20,528 bases of DNA from Pelargonium nanum (GCA_036897485.1 JAYMTF010001940.1:1-20528), one strand, 5' to 3'. Positions 1 to 9,239 are shown, counted from the first letter of the stretch. Translations and numbers: made by a program. Notes: generated by a model from the letters alone, not told the origin.

Positions 1-199
1 GAATTGGTGGGAGCGGAGCGACCCGCCCGGATCCAATATTTTTAATGAGGTGTCATCACCTCATTGATGGCTTAGCCTAAGCCAAAAATATTTTGGCTTA
101 GAATCCTCAAGCCCTATATATATATATACACACACAATTTAGTGTCTATAAGCGTCGTGGCTCCAGAAGGAGTTTGCGCCATTGTGCGCCTTGCGCTGT
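1..199. other. Non-coding, probably intronic; TA/CA microsatellite
   Basis: No coding exon is recognisable. A (TA)n(CA)n simple repeat lies at about 114-136. A short inverted pair (aatgaggtg/tcacctcatt, about 45-65) and another (tggcttag/ctaagcca, about 68-85) are seen. It may belong to the CACTA element whose terminus is at 497. Confidence 0.4.
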
Positions 200-497
200 A
201 AATAACTATACAATTACTACGACTTTCCTACCAAATTCTGCTACAAATTCTTGTTGTAGCAAATTTGTAGGATGTTTTGTTGCAAAGTTGTAGTAAAGTT
301 TCCTACAACTTTGCTAAAACTTTGCGACAACATATATCCCATAAAAATATTTTGTAGTTATCTTGTTGCAACGGTGCAGTAATTTTTTTTGTTACAATCA
401 TGTAGTAATCTTGTAGGAAAGTTTCCTACAACTTTGCTACAACCATTTTTTGTCGCAAATACTGTAGCTACAAAGTACAGACTGATTTTTTGTAGTG
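200..497. mobile_element. CACTA (En/Spm-like) transposon end, in an intron
   Basis: The sequence at 481-497 read on the minus strand is CACTACAAAAAATCAGT, the hallmark terminus of plant CACTA elements. The preceding 280 bases are full of short subterminal motifs in both orientations (variants of gtagcaaa, tttgtagg, cctacaactttgct). One 22 bp stretch occurs twice, at 295-316 and 418-439, and 413-429 is a hyphenated palindrome. Such arrays are the expected transposase-binding subterminal region. I do not see a matching CACTAC terminus upstream. The other end is either before position 1 or decayed (a weak candidate is the attactacgac at about 213). No transposase is encoded here, so this is a non-autonomous copy or just the end of a larger one. 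It lies upstream of an exon acceptor at 657, hence within a protease-gene intron. Confidence 0.75.
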
Positions 498-656
498 GGA
501 TATCATCTAATCCCTTATGTATTATTGCCGGAACATCTTTCATAAGTGGTTAATGGGCTATGGTAGAATTATTTTATGGATGAAAATTTATTTGTCAAGC
601 ACCATTGTACAATTCTTTAAGTTATACACAGTATATTATGTCTTTAATTAGTGCAG

Positions 657-1188
657 GTTGATGTGACCTTGCAAGATGGGCGGACATTTGAGGGTACAGT
701 AATGAATGCTGATTTACATTCTGATATTGCCATTGTAAAGATCAACTCCAAAACTCCACTTCCAACTGCGAATCTTGGCTGTTCAAGTAATCTTCGTCCT
801 GGAGACTGGGTGGTGGCTATGGGCTGTCCACTATCCCTTCAGAATACCATTACAGCTGGTATTGTAAGGTATGTGTTAAACTATTTGTTGCATGTGCTAT
901 GAGTCCTGATTGTGCTAGAATGTACTTGTGATATATCTTATTCTGTTGGTAATTCATGATCAATTCTGATTCTTTATGTATTTCCTCTCATCTTTTCTTT
1001 GAACCTAGTTGCGTTGACCGTAAAAGTAGCGATTTGGGTCTTGGAGGAATGCGTAGAGAGTATCTACAAACAGATTGTGCAATCAATGCGGTATCTATCT
1101 CTCTCTCTCTCTCTCTCTCTCTTGTCCGGGTGGTGAAGGAAGGTGGCTGTTTATGCTGTTATTGTTTTTTATTATTATTACTATTATT

Positions 1189-1221
<33 letters not shown>

Positions 1222-3024
1222 CATGGAAAAAGATTTATAATGTGCATACCTTAGAGTAACCAATTTAAACCTTAATGTGCTCAAAATAAAGAGATGTGGT
1301 TTACATTACCCACAAACACCATTTTGTGGGCAAAAGCATACAACAAATTTGAACCCTACTAGCCTAGCAGATTGGCTTTCGTAAATTAGCTTCTGTTCCT
1401 TTATCTTCACGCTTTGCAATATCAGGCTTGGCCTGCTTATTCAAGAGCTAGGTAGTTGTACTGGTGATATATTTCATTTTCTTGCAAGTCAGCTCGTTTT
1501 TGTGTGTGATACTCATACTGTATTCACCTGTATATAAGACATATCCAATCTTGGATATGTAGAGGATTTATCCTTTCTATATTTCTGTAGGGAAATTCTG
1601 GGGGGCCTCTTGTAAATATTGATGGGGAAGTTGTTGGTGTTAATATCATGAAAGTATTGGCTGCAGATGGATTGAGTTTTGCCGTGCCAATTGACTCAGT
1701 TGCCAAAATTATAGAGCACTTCAAGAAAAGTGGGTATGGTTTTTATGTTCTTGAATGCAACTATTTATACTATCCTACCAATCAAACCAGTAACTCTGTA
1801 ACTTTATAATTTTTTGGTAAGGTAACTCTCTTGGTCTCTCTCTTATACACTAGCTCCGTTGGCCTTAACTGAAAGTTTATGTAGTTAGGTTTGTTTGAAT
1901 CACAAATTTATAGATAAGTATTCAAAATTCAAGTGCAGCCTATATTGCTATGTTAGAGCTAAACCTTTATCAACAATTCAACCATCTACTCTCTCCATCT
2001 CAAAATGAGTGTTTTGGTATTCTTTTTGAAAAAAATTAAGGAAAAGTTAATTTGTGTTATACATTTCCTCTTGTATCCCTACGGACGTGTTGTAACAAGC
2101 TCAAGGGGTACTAACTTATTGTAGAGATATTGTTTGGTAATTAATGCATAACTAACTTTTTAAAAGACAAAAATAGTATTTGTTTGCTTCTGTTGCAAGA
2201 ATTCTGGTGAAAAAAGTATTTACCTGTGGCAAGTTTATTGTTCAAGATGGATTCATAGCATTATCTCTTTTAAAAGTGTGCAATACAATGTGATGTTGTA
2301 CAGGCGAGTTGTTCGACCTTGGCTTGGATTAAAAATGCTTGATCTTAACGAGATGATCATAGCTCAGCTCAAAGAAAGAGATGCTAATTTTCCAAATGTC
2401 AGTAAAGGCATTCTGGTACCTATGGTATGTTTATTTGCTCCTTTTATAGCATCCACATGCAGTTGGAATATATTATTATTGGATGAATAATATGTCAATG
2501 GTGTAGTCATAAATAATACTTTTGAGATGCATTACTTGTTTCACCGGCAAATATATCCCTGATGCTATGATAAATGTGGCAAGTTATATGGTGCTAATTG
2601 AACTGTTGTTAATAGCAAAGTTATGTTAACACTATGGTATAAATGTAGCATGAATGATACAATATATGTGCAGTCTTTGACAAGTTTGGATGTGTTTTGA
2701 GTAGGTGACTCCTGGGTCTCCTGGTGACCGTGCCGGGTTCCTTCCAGGTGATGTCGTTCTTAAATTTGACGGGAAGCCTGTCGAAAACATCAAAGAGGTA
2801 GTATTTTCATCATTTTACAGATTAGTGGCTTGAAGGTTGGAGTTTGTTTGGTATATAATTGAGATTGAGTGATGTTGATGGGGATGGTGTTTGGACTTGT
2901 GTTGCAGCTGATAGAAATAATGGGGGATAGGATTGGAGTGGCAATGGAGGTAGTAGTGAAAAGGGCAAAAGATGAAGTGGTGACTCTCAAGGTAATTCCA
3001 GAGGAAGCCAATCCAGATATGTAA
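657..3024 (+). CDS. DEG14: DEG14-like (HtrA/Do-type) serine protease with PDZ domain, 3' part of gene
   Basis: Six exons join in frame: 657-868, 1009-1090, 1591-1733, 2304-2424, 2705-2797 and 2908-3024, giving the last 255 residues plus TAA. All introns are GT..AG. The trypsin-like half contains SDIAIVKI, whose Asp is the expected triad Asp, and GNSGGPLVN with the nucleophilic Ser (start of the third exon). The PDZ half runs from about [18 protein letters not shown] to the C-terminus, ending IPEEANPDM. This matches the plant DEG14/HTRA2-like family (Arabidopsis Do-like 14) as I remember it. The His exon (TxAHV) and the N-terminal targeting region lie upstream of the window, so the start is not visible and the compartment cannot be judged. 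The family performs ATP-independent protein quality control. The reading frame is intact with no stops. The first three introns shown contain a microsatellite pair and AT-rich DNA; the intron before 657 holds a CACTA end. Confidence 0.93.
1099..1122. repeat. (CT)n microsatellite in intron
   Basis: About twelve CT units directly after the donor site at 1091 of the DEG14-like gene. Likely polymorphic; no function is implied. Confidence 0.95.
1171..1221. repeat. (ATT)n(GTT)n compound microsatellite in intron
   Basis: An ATT run (1171-1190, one interruption) changes into about ten GTT units (to 1221). It is in the same intron as the CT repeat. Its translation gives a meaningless poly-leucine stretch. 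Confidence 0.95.
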
Positions 3025-3529
3025 ATTTAAAAGATGGTGAATTTTTTTATTGTTACTGATAGTCAAAGATCAAGTTCTGGATAGTTAAGCTGAAGGTGAT
3101 TGCTTATTTCATTTACTCTTCCAATTCCTTTGGGCACTACAGATAATGTTCAGTTGAGATATGAAAAAGCACTTACCTATGCTTCTGTTCTTCATAGCTA
3201 ACTTAATCTGAGTTCCATCAATGCAGAAATTGATTTTGATGAGTACCCTTACTGTTGTGTGGAAACAATTTTTTTTTTTTTTTTAAAATAACATAGGACT
3301 CAATTTTAGTACCTTTGATTTATGTGGACAAGGCACAATCAAGTTTCTGCTCATTTTTGACAGAAAACTGGAAGATTCGAGTCTTATCCTTGTTGCTGAA
3401 TTCTGGGAACTCAGCTGAAATAGCATAGAATCTAGTCTTCACTTGTCTGTATAGTGTATACCTAGTAATGTGTTCAATTTTGATCAAATATACCATACTC
3501 CTAAAATAATTTGTAAACATAATAGAAAG
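3025..3529. other. 3' UTR of protease gene and spacer
   Basis: The protease stop codon is at 3022-3024. AT-rich sequence follows with a T-tract (about 3270-3286). No canonical AATAAA and no further ORF of interest is evident. The last ~50 bases (3478-3520) are a partial copy of the tandem unit that reappears at 5118-5160. Confidence 0.6.
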
Positions 3530-3771
3530 GGTTAAATACTTCCAAACCCCTTGTACGTACTGGTTATCTCTTTGGAGTTGGCCCATACATTTACGCTTTA
3601 GACGTTTCGAACCACAGACTTTATTATTATAGTACATTTAACCCAATGACATACTGTAGCAAGTTATCTCATGCCACGTCACCAATGCCACGTCACCTTA
3701 GTCCTCTCCTTCTTCACCGGCGCGCCGCCGCCGCTCTGTCGACCGACTCTTCGTCTTCCCCAATGGATCAG
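3530..3771 (+). repeat. Left terminal inverted repeat arm
   Basis: Pairs with 4825-5064. It includes the motifs TGGAGTTGGCCC, GTTTCGAACC, AGTACATTTAACCC, GCCACGTCACC, CGGCGCGCCGCCG and CGACCGACTCTTC, all shared with the opposite arm. The inner half is GC-rich and ends with an ATG (ATGGATCAG) that both arms keep. On this arm the ATG opens an ORF of only about 21 codons. Confidence 0.85.
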
Positions 3772-4187
3772 GCCCTGAGTTGTGCTCTGCTTCCCCTTTC
3801 AATCTACGTTCTTGTCTTTACATTCTGAATTCTTGAGCCTCTTCCCATCGCAATCATTCTGTCCAATTCATAAGAAACCTCATCATCACAAAGAAAAAAA
3901 CCCCAAACTTCTACCGAGCTAATTTGCATCCAGAACAATTCTAGGTTCACACAACATTGCTAATTATCAAAATACAAAAATTCTAGAAATGTTGAGATTC
4001 ACAAAGATACAAATCTTTGTCAATTCACACTTGTGACCCATCCAGATCAATACAGGTTCCAATAAACCCAAATTGAACAATGCCAGAAACAATTTCTCTA
4101 TCAGAAACACTTCAATCCAATATTGAACAAATCAAGAGTACTGAATGAGAAACGAGAGGAGAAATCAGAACAAATTGCAAATTCAGA

Positions 4188-4385
4188 TCAGACGAGAGAG
4201 AGCGAAGAAGAAAGAGAAATGAAGAATACCACGCCATTGCCGCTGCTGGTGGAGACGACCTTGGCCGACTCTTCGTCCAAATCCCGGCGCTTCCTCCCAC
4301 CGCCATGGTGCTGCTCCACCACACTGCTCATCGGATCATCGCCAGAATGTAAAGACGAGAACGTATTCGAAGAAGGGCCAAACAA
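4188..4385 (-). pseudogene. Possible captured exon inside the foldback element (unrecognised)
   Basis: On the minus strand an open frame from 4385 reads MFGPSSNTFSSLHSGDDP and then a second Met at MSSVVEQHHGGGRKRRDL. It runs through a charged stretch and then into low-complexity FISLSSSLSLV at a possible splice donor (gtattc, about 4230). A sequence like a splice acceptor (tgtttcag on the minus strand, about 4539-4546) lies just upstream, where the 5S copy is now inserted. DNA transposons of the MULE class often carry host gene pieces. I do not recognise the protein and cannot exclude that this is chance. Internal sequence also forms an inverted pair with 3805-3827, so it may be element-specific rather than captured. 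Confidence 0.25.
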
Positions 4386-4387
4386 AG

Positions 4388-4545
4388 GGGGCTGAAAAAG
4401 GATGCGATCATACCAGCACTAATGCACTGTATCCCATCAGAACTCCGCAGTTAAGCGTGCTTGGGCGAGAGTAGTTCTAGGATGGGTGACCTCTTGGGAA
4501 GTCCTCGTGTTGCATCCCTCGCCTTTAAAAAAAAAGGGGCTGAAA
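4388..4545 (+). mobile_element. Retroposed 5S unit: TSD, 5S, A-tail, TSD
   Basis: The 10 bp GGGGCTGAAA is repeated exactly at 4388-4397 and 4536-4545. Between them are two A residues, the 5S-like body, a short 3' extension cgccttt (4520-4526) and A9 (4527-4535). The structure is that of a short retroposon. The TSD could be a few bases longer on its 5' side because both copies are preceded by A residues. The 3' extension beyond mature 5S shows that the template was an extended transcript. Confidence 0.85.
4400..4519 (+). rRNA. 5S rRNA-like sequence, retroposed copy (probable pseudogene)
   Basis: The whole length matches the plant 5S rRNA, from GGATGCGATCATACCAGCAC at the 5' end to TTGCATCCCT at the 3' end. 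I see about four substitutions against the plant sequence as I remember it: CGG to TGT at 4427-4429 (two), A to T near 4476, and C to T near 4494. The A-box region (AGTTAAGCGTGCTTGG) is intact, and a T-run typical of Pol III termination is missing (only TTT). It is a single copy rather than a tandem array. It continues with cgccttt and nine A residues to 4535, and is bounded by GGGGCTGAAA at 4388-4397 and 4536-4545. An A-tail plus a TSD means it arrived by LINE-mediated retroposition, so it is probably not a working rDNA unit. It lies inside the foldback element. Confidence 0.9.
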
Positions 4546-4824
4546 CAAAAGCCTGCCCAGAAACTTGGCGACGCAACTACCATCAGGACCCAGATGGTTT
4601 TTGATTTAAAAACCCTAAGACTATAAGTGGCATCGATTAAGGGTGTGGCTAGCGGGAGCAGAAGCGAGAGGAGGTGTGGTTGGCGCCGGTGAGGGTTTTG
4701 GCGGCAGTGATGATAGGACTGTAGGGAGGGATTGAAAGAGGAAAAGAGAAAAACATGATGGGTTTTATGGAAGGTTTTGGGCACGGGAGTGACGCCATAT
4801 CCTGAGTCTGCGAGTATTGGGGTT

Positions 4825-5064
4825 CTGATCCATTGGGGAAGATGAAGAGTCGGTCGGCGGAGCGGCGACGGCGGCGCGCCGTAGAAGGAGAGGGCTAAGG
4901 TGACGTGGCAAAATCGGTGACGTGGCTTCGGTGACCTGCTACAGCAGGTGATTGGGTTAAATGTACTAAAATAATGAAGTCCGGGGTTCGAAACATCTAA
5001 TGTGTTAATGTAGGGGCCAACTCCAAAAAATTAACATGTCCAAGGAGTCTGGAAGTATTTAAAC
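4825..5064 (-). repeat. Right terminal inverted repeat arm
   Basis: Reverse complement of the left arm 3530-3771 with scattered substitutions and small indels. On this arm the conserved ATGGATCAG opens an ORF of about 22 codons, unrelated to the left-arm ORF after the third codon. Confidence 0.85.
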
Positions 5065-5875
5065 TTAAAAGTAAACAAGTAGGCAAATCCTAATCAATTA
5101 AATTTCTCCAAAAATCAGTTTTGATCAAATATTCCATTCTCCTAAAATAACTTGTAAACATGTAAAAGGAAAACAAGCATGCAAATCCTAATCGAATAAA
5201 TTTCTCCAAAAATCAAATAATTATTATATGTGTAATTTGAATTTGAAAATTTTGTCAATTAATTTTTAGGTAGGATTGTAAATTTGAACTATAACACGCG
5301 ACACAACATGAATTTAAATAAATTTAATTTAGCACAATTGGATTCGTGTTTGTCAAGAGACTTCCCTGTAAGGAAGAGATGGATGGACTCTATGATATAT
5401 TTTATTTCGAGGGGGCACTATGAAGTTCAAGGGTCATACTCATAGTTTCACATCTTTGATCCCTCAAAGTCTTATCTTTTGACAAACATAACAGTTAAAT
5501 ACTTTTGCACATGCATATGCAAAATTTGAGGAAAATAATTAGTTGAATAAAAACATTTTTGAGCATATGATGATAAGATTGATTCAGTACAAGTGAAAAT
5601 TAAAAAATAGTGCAAAGATGCCAACATAGTTTTGCTGTTTAGTCTTTATATGAGAAGATAAGTTTGGAAATGCAGTAAGCCCATTAACTGTTATTATTAA
5701 CATAAATTTTACTATTAACACATGCAAGCAGTCAAGATGGAAACACTAATTACTCCTACACTCTCTATAATTACAACTTTTAAGTCTTCCTCTAAGACTT
5801 GCTTGGACTTTAAAAAGAGATGTAAATATTAACAGTAGGACACCCAAAGTAGCATGCATGATGCTATCTGAAACA
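5065..5875. other. Intergenic spacer and ATG18a 3' flank
   Basis: AT-rich. Apart from the tandem duplication, I see no gene, RNA or element. The last few hundred bases before 5876 should contain the 3' UTR of the minus-strand ATG18a gene; an obvious polyadenylation hexamer was not identified. Confidence 0.5.
5073..5216 (+). repeat. ~97 bp tandem duplication flanking the foldback element
   Basis: aaacaag..gcaaatcctaatc..aataaatttctccaaaaatca begins at 5073 and again at 5170 with few differences, a period of 97. The part ttttgatcaaatattccat..aacttgtaaacat at 5118-5160 has its partner at 3478-3520, left of the element. So the transposon split the first of two tandem units. Confidence 0.85.
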
Positions 5876-8578
5876 CTAGAAAGTCTCTTCTGGCTTTAAG
5901 AAATTGTAATACTCAAGCTGAGTCATCTCCCCACCAGTCTCTGGGTCAAACTGGCATCTGTGGAAGCTGCATTAACAATCCCAATTGCATATTTGTTACT
6001 TTATCTAAACATTATATTGTTAAAGGTAATGCGGTAAGAGAACTGTTGATCACCATCAACAATCATTAGATCATATAAAAGATTCAGGAGAACCAGTGGC
6101 TATGCAAAAAATATGACTACAACAGATCAGAGATCACTGTTGCAGGTTCAGTTCAATTCAAAGTCAACACTACTGTCTTAATCATATATGTATTAACCAT
6201 CAATATTCAGATTCAATCAGGAACTATACAGAGGGAATAATATCATCGTTTTTAGGGAAAGGGAACTATATCTAACTTACCCACAAAATTAATTATCAGT
6301 TTAGGGAAGTGAACTCTCTATCCATCTCAATCCTACACCCAAGGAAGTCCCAAAAATTGGCTGAAGTTAAAGTTCTATATCTTCTGTTATTTAAAGCACT
6401 TTCTTAGTATGTCAACCCTATCTACCATTGGAGTAATGCTGCATTACAGTCCACCCCACATTTAAACCTCGAAACTGAATTTGGATTCCAAAACCTAACT
6501 TAGGAAATCCTCCAGCTGACTACTGTTAATAATTTTAGAATGGGGGCTCCCACTCAAACACATGCATGGATTGAAAATTAAAATGTAAGTCCGACTTTAA
6601 TTACCTTCCATCCATGCCAAGAATCACGACAGTGTTCTTCTGGTGCCCAAAAGCAACAATGTATCGCAGACCTTCCTGCATCCTGAACTTCGCAACTGAC
6701 CATTCTGAATTGAAATAGCTGGGTAGAACACCTGCAAATAATAATCATTTGTTTTAAGTGCATTACCCTATATTAGAAGACAAATGTCCTGCTAGACCAC
6801 TTCAGCCGGGATCAAAAGTATTTTACTAGGACTAGTTCTTGAACCTTTGGAAATGCTACAAGATTCATAGAAAGTAACTCAAAGAAGTCTTCATTGTTCG
6901 GTAATTATCTTACAATAACTATTAGGTCAATGGACTAGGAGTATAATGAAATAAGTAAGTTTTTTTAGCAGAAAACTTCCTAGCCAAAGCTCTAATATGT
7001 ATCTTAAAAATTGGTAGTTTTGATCCATACTTGCAAATTCAGGAAGTACAAAGCACTCAGAAAGATTACCTCGGAGTAAGGAAAGAGATGAAAGGGCTGA
7101 TGGACTAGATGGATTAGGTTCAGATGAAGTCCGTGATAATGATCCTGAATCAACCTTAAGGTTGAAGACATGGACGGTACCCTTGTCACTTGAGGCAGCT
7201 AGCCATTGTGCTGTTGAAGAGAACGCAAGACTATATATCTCTGCCCGATCTGCACCCCTCCGCACCTATATAGAATATTAGAATGTCCAGCTTAAGAAGG
7301 ATCGCCCAAAATACTTCAATATCACAACAATATATTTAGCTTAAGAAGGACCACCCAAAACACTTCAATATTTAGCACAACAATATATCATCAATGTAGA
7401 GAGCAATTTAAAGAACAAAGCATATAACTAACAGACCAAAAATGGGGTATTGAGATTTGAAGTTCTCTATAGTAACACCTTATGTCCAAAAGGATTACTA
7501 TGACAATATGCACAACAACAAATACAAACACTTTTGAGAGCTTCAAAAACATACACAATGAAACATCATGTCAATTTCAAGATACAACTATCCCAAAGCC
7601 TTTTCTTCCTTCAATCAAATTGAGTTAAGACTGTTAACTGAGATGGCATGAGTGAGAGTTAGTAGAACACTACTTCCAATAACTTTCCAGTTCATGATAA
7701 TCAACAATTCACTAAATCACAGATGCAAGAAGCTGCTAAATTTGAAGAAATTCACATACCTCCTGCAACAAGGAACCATCGAGAGTATTGAAAACCCTAA
7801 CCAAAGTCCCTTTGCTACTGGCAGTCGCCAAGAGCCTCCCATCCTGCGTAAGAGCAAAGGAGGCGATTCTGGAGTCATGAGCCATTATGAACTTGGTTCG
7901 CTTGGAGCCGTAATGCTCGACCCTGACCTGCCCCTTCTGCAGACCAGGGCATGCCAGCACCATGGGACCCGACACATGAGATACAACACAGAGACCCTTG
8001 GGATTGGCAATCGTTTCAATCTGGTGAAGCAGCTTCAAATCCGCGAAATTGTAGACGAAGATCTTCTGGAGGAGGACGACGACGATCCTGTCGCGGCGGA
8101 GGCGGACGGCCTTGACCTCGGAGCGGAAGGAGAGCTCGCCGATGCAGCGGGACTGGTGGTCGTCCCAGATCATGACCTTGTTGAGCGGGTAGTGGGGGTC
8201 GGGGCCGCCGCCGACGAGGGCGAGGATGTTGCAGCGGAAGAGCATCTCGACGACGCCGATTCCGCCGCCGGATTCGGTGTGGAAGTCGCGGCGGAAGATC
8301 TCGCGGAAGGGGTCGCAGTTGTAGATGCGGAAGCCGTGGTCGGTGCCGGTGGCGAAGCAGCCGGAGTCCTGGTTGAAGGAGAGGTGGAGGAGGGTGGGAG
8401 GGGTGGGGGTAGGGTTTTGGAGGGGCTCGTGGGTGGTGGTGGTGGTAGTTCCGGCGGCGGCGGACGGGGTGTCGGAGTCGGATTCGGAGTCGGAGCAGGG
8501 AGAGGGAGGGAAGGATTGAGACATGAGAGGGGAGGTGGTGGTAGGGTTTGGGAAGGCGGAGGAGACGGTGGTGCTCAT
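5876..8578 (-). CDS. ATG18A: Autophagy-related protein 18a (ATG18a), WD-repeat PROPPIN
   Basis: Four exons on the minus strand: 8578-7760, 7265-7070, 6731-6605 and 5966-5876. All introns are GT..AG, and together they give 410 residues plus TAG; this length is normal for the family. The protein has a Ser/Pro/Thr-rich N-terminus (about 1-62), then the seven-bladed propeller from [31 protein letters not shown] and [20 protein letters not shown] are typical blades. The phosphoinositide-binding motif is V-R-R-G at residues 274-277, placed exactly at the exon 1/2 junction; then EIYSLAFSS and SDKGTVHVF follow. The C-terminus is [20 protein letters not shown] to LKPEETF. Family members bind PI3P and PI(3,5)P2 and act with ATG2 in autophagosome formation. 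ATG at 8578 is the first in-frame Met; a second Met at residue 19 is possible. The first exon is much more GC-rich than the surroundings. The frame is intact. Confidence 0.95.
7289..7388. repeat. ~49 bp tandem duplication in ATG18a intron 1
   Basis: agcttaagaaggatcgccc.. at 7289-7335 recurs as agcttaagaaggaccaccc.. at 7338-7388, both ending cacaacaatatat, with a few substitutions and a 4-base insertion in the second copy. It is a local duplication in non-coding sequence. Confidence 0.85.
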
Positions 8579-8829
8579 TGACGTAGAGACGAAGCTTTTG
8601 GGAATCGGCGATGACGGAGAAGAAAGAAGATAAAGAGTTTGGTTACTTGGTTTGGTTCATAAAAGACAACACATAAATAATGTCTGTGTTGTTGTGTTAT
8701 TTATGTAAATAAATACTAAAATCACCGTTTGGGTTGTCTACATGTTTTACTAATGTACATTGGTTTCCTAATACTATTTCTAAGTGGAGTTGTTTGAGAC
8801 TACGAGGAGGGTGATTTGTTTTTTTTATA
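8579..8829. other. ATG18a upstream region
   Basis: Minus-strand 5' UTR and promoter of ATG18a. An inverted pair acataaata (about 8670-8678) and tatttatgt (about 8700-8707) is present. A convincing TATA box could not be singled out. The MITE at 8830 begins only about 250 bases from the ATG, so it lies in or next to the promoter. Confidence 0.45.
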
Positions 8830-9141
8830 AGAGTAATGTTATTTGTGCCAAATTTTGTACAAATTTTTTTTGTAAAAAATGATGTGACAAATGTAGAGGC
8901 ATGACACATCAATTACTCTATTCATAAGTTTGTCAAATTACAACACGTCGTGTGTGCGGTAGTTCTTATAAATCGGACGTTCCACGCCAGAAATTTATGT
9001 GAGGACGGTAATATCATATATGTCAGGTTTTTTTTTTTCGTTTAAACTTTATTTTAAACCACAAAATATGAAAAAATATATGTATCATGTAAGCTGCCAC
9101 GTCATTTTGTACACCAAATTTTGAAACATTTAGCATTTTCT
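8830..9141. mobile_element. MITE with imperfect TIRs upstream of ATG18a
   Basis: The left end agagtaatgttatttgtgcc, then aaattttgtac and atgatgtgaca, pairs imperfectly with the reverse complement of the right end: agaaaatgctaaatgtttc, then aaaatttggtgtac and atgacgtggca. The layout (terminal aatgcta-type motif, ccaaattttgtac, then a tgatgtggca motif) is one seen in abundant plant MITEs. Flanks tttttata (8822-8829) and ttttcata (9142-9149) match at 7 of 8 positions and could be an 8 bp TSD of the hAT type. They are low-complexity, so the superfamily is uncertain. Confidence 0.6.
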
Positions 9142-9239
9142 TTTTCATAAAAATATATGGTTAGAATTTAAGAGGATTTTTTTTAGATAACCGACATTCT
9201 TATATATATATACCAAAAGATCGAAGTCCATCCTTTACA

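Larger units (their letters stand above)
3530..5064. mobile_element. Foldback/MULE-like non-autonomous DNA transposon with long TIRs
   Basis: The left arm 3530-3771 and the reverse complement of 5064-4825 align along their whole length (roughly 80-85% by eye). They start GGTTAAATACTTCC / GTTTAAATACTTCC and end in the shared CCCCAATGGATCAG. A further inverted pair of 23 bp (one mismatch) lies inside at 3805-3827 and 4343-4365. No transposase is present. The flanks were once a tandem duplicate: aaacat precedes the left end and aaacaag follows the right end. The uninterrupted second copy reads aaacat-gtaaaagga-aaacaag, so the ~8-9 bases there are the likely target, now decayed as tagaaagg on the left and ttaaaagt on the right. 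That size fits Mutator-like (9 bp) or hAT (8 bp) insertion. The TIR length favours MULE or foldback. Inside are a 5S rRNA retrocopy and a possible captured gene fragment. Confidence 0.8.

Noticed and set aside
956..1240. + strand ORF ending in poly-leucine
   Set aside because: It runs across an intron boundary and translates the (CT)n and (ATT)(GTT)n microsatellites. Only 1009-1090 is a real exon, in that frame.
2790..3066. Two overlapping - strand ORFs rich in Ile/Thr/His
   Set aside because: Shadows of the last protease exon and its intron.
3646..3828. + strand 60-codon ORF in the left TIR
   Set aside because: Lies across the inverted repeat arm; the opposite arm diverges in frame after the shared ATGGATCAG, so no protein is conserved.
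4437..4784. - strand 115-codon ORF
   Set aside because: It overlaps the antisense of the 5S sequence and the foldback interior, and no family is recognised.
7652..8581. 309-codon open frame on the + strand with acidic and Gly/Val-rich composition
   Set aside because: It is the antisense of ATG18a exon 1, whose minus-strand translation has clear family motifs. The GC-rich exon simply lacks stops on the other strand.
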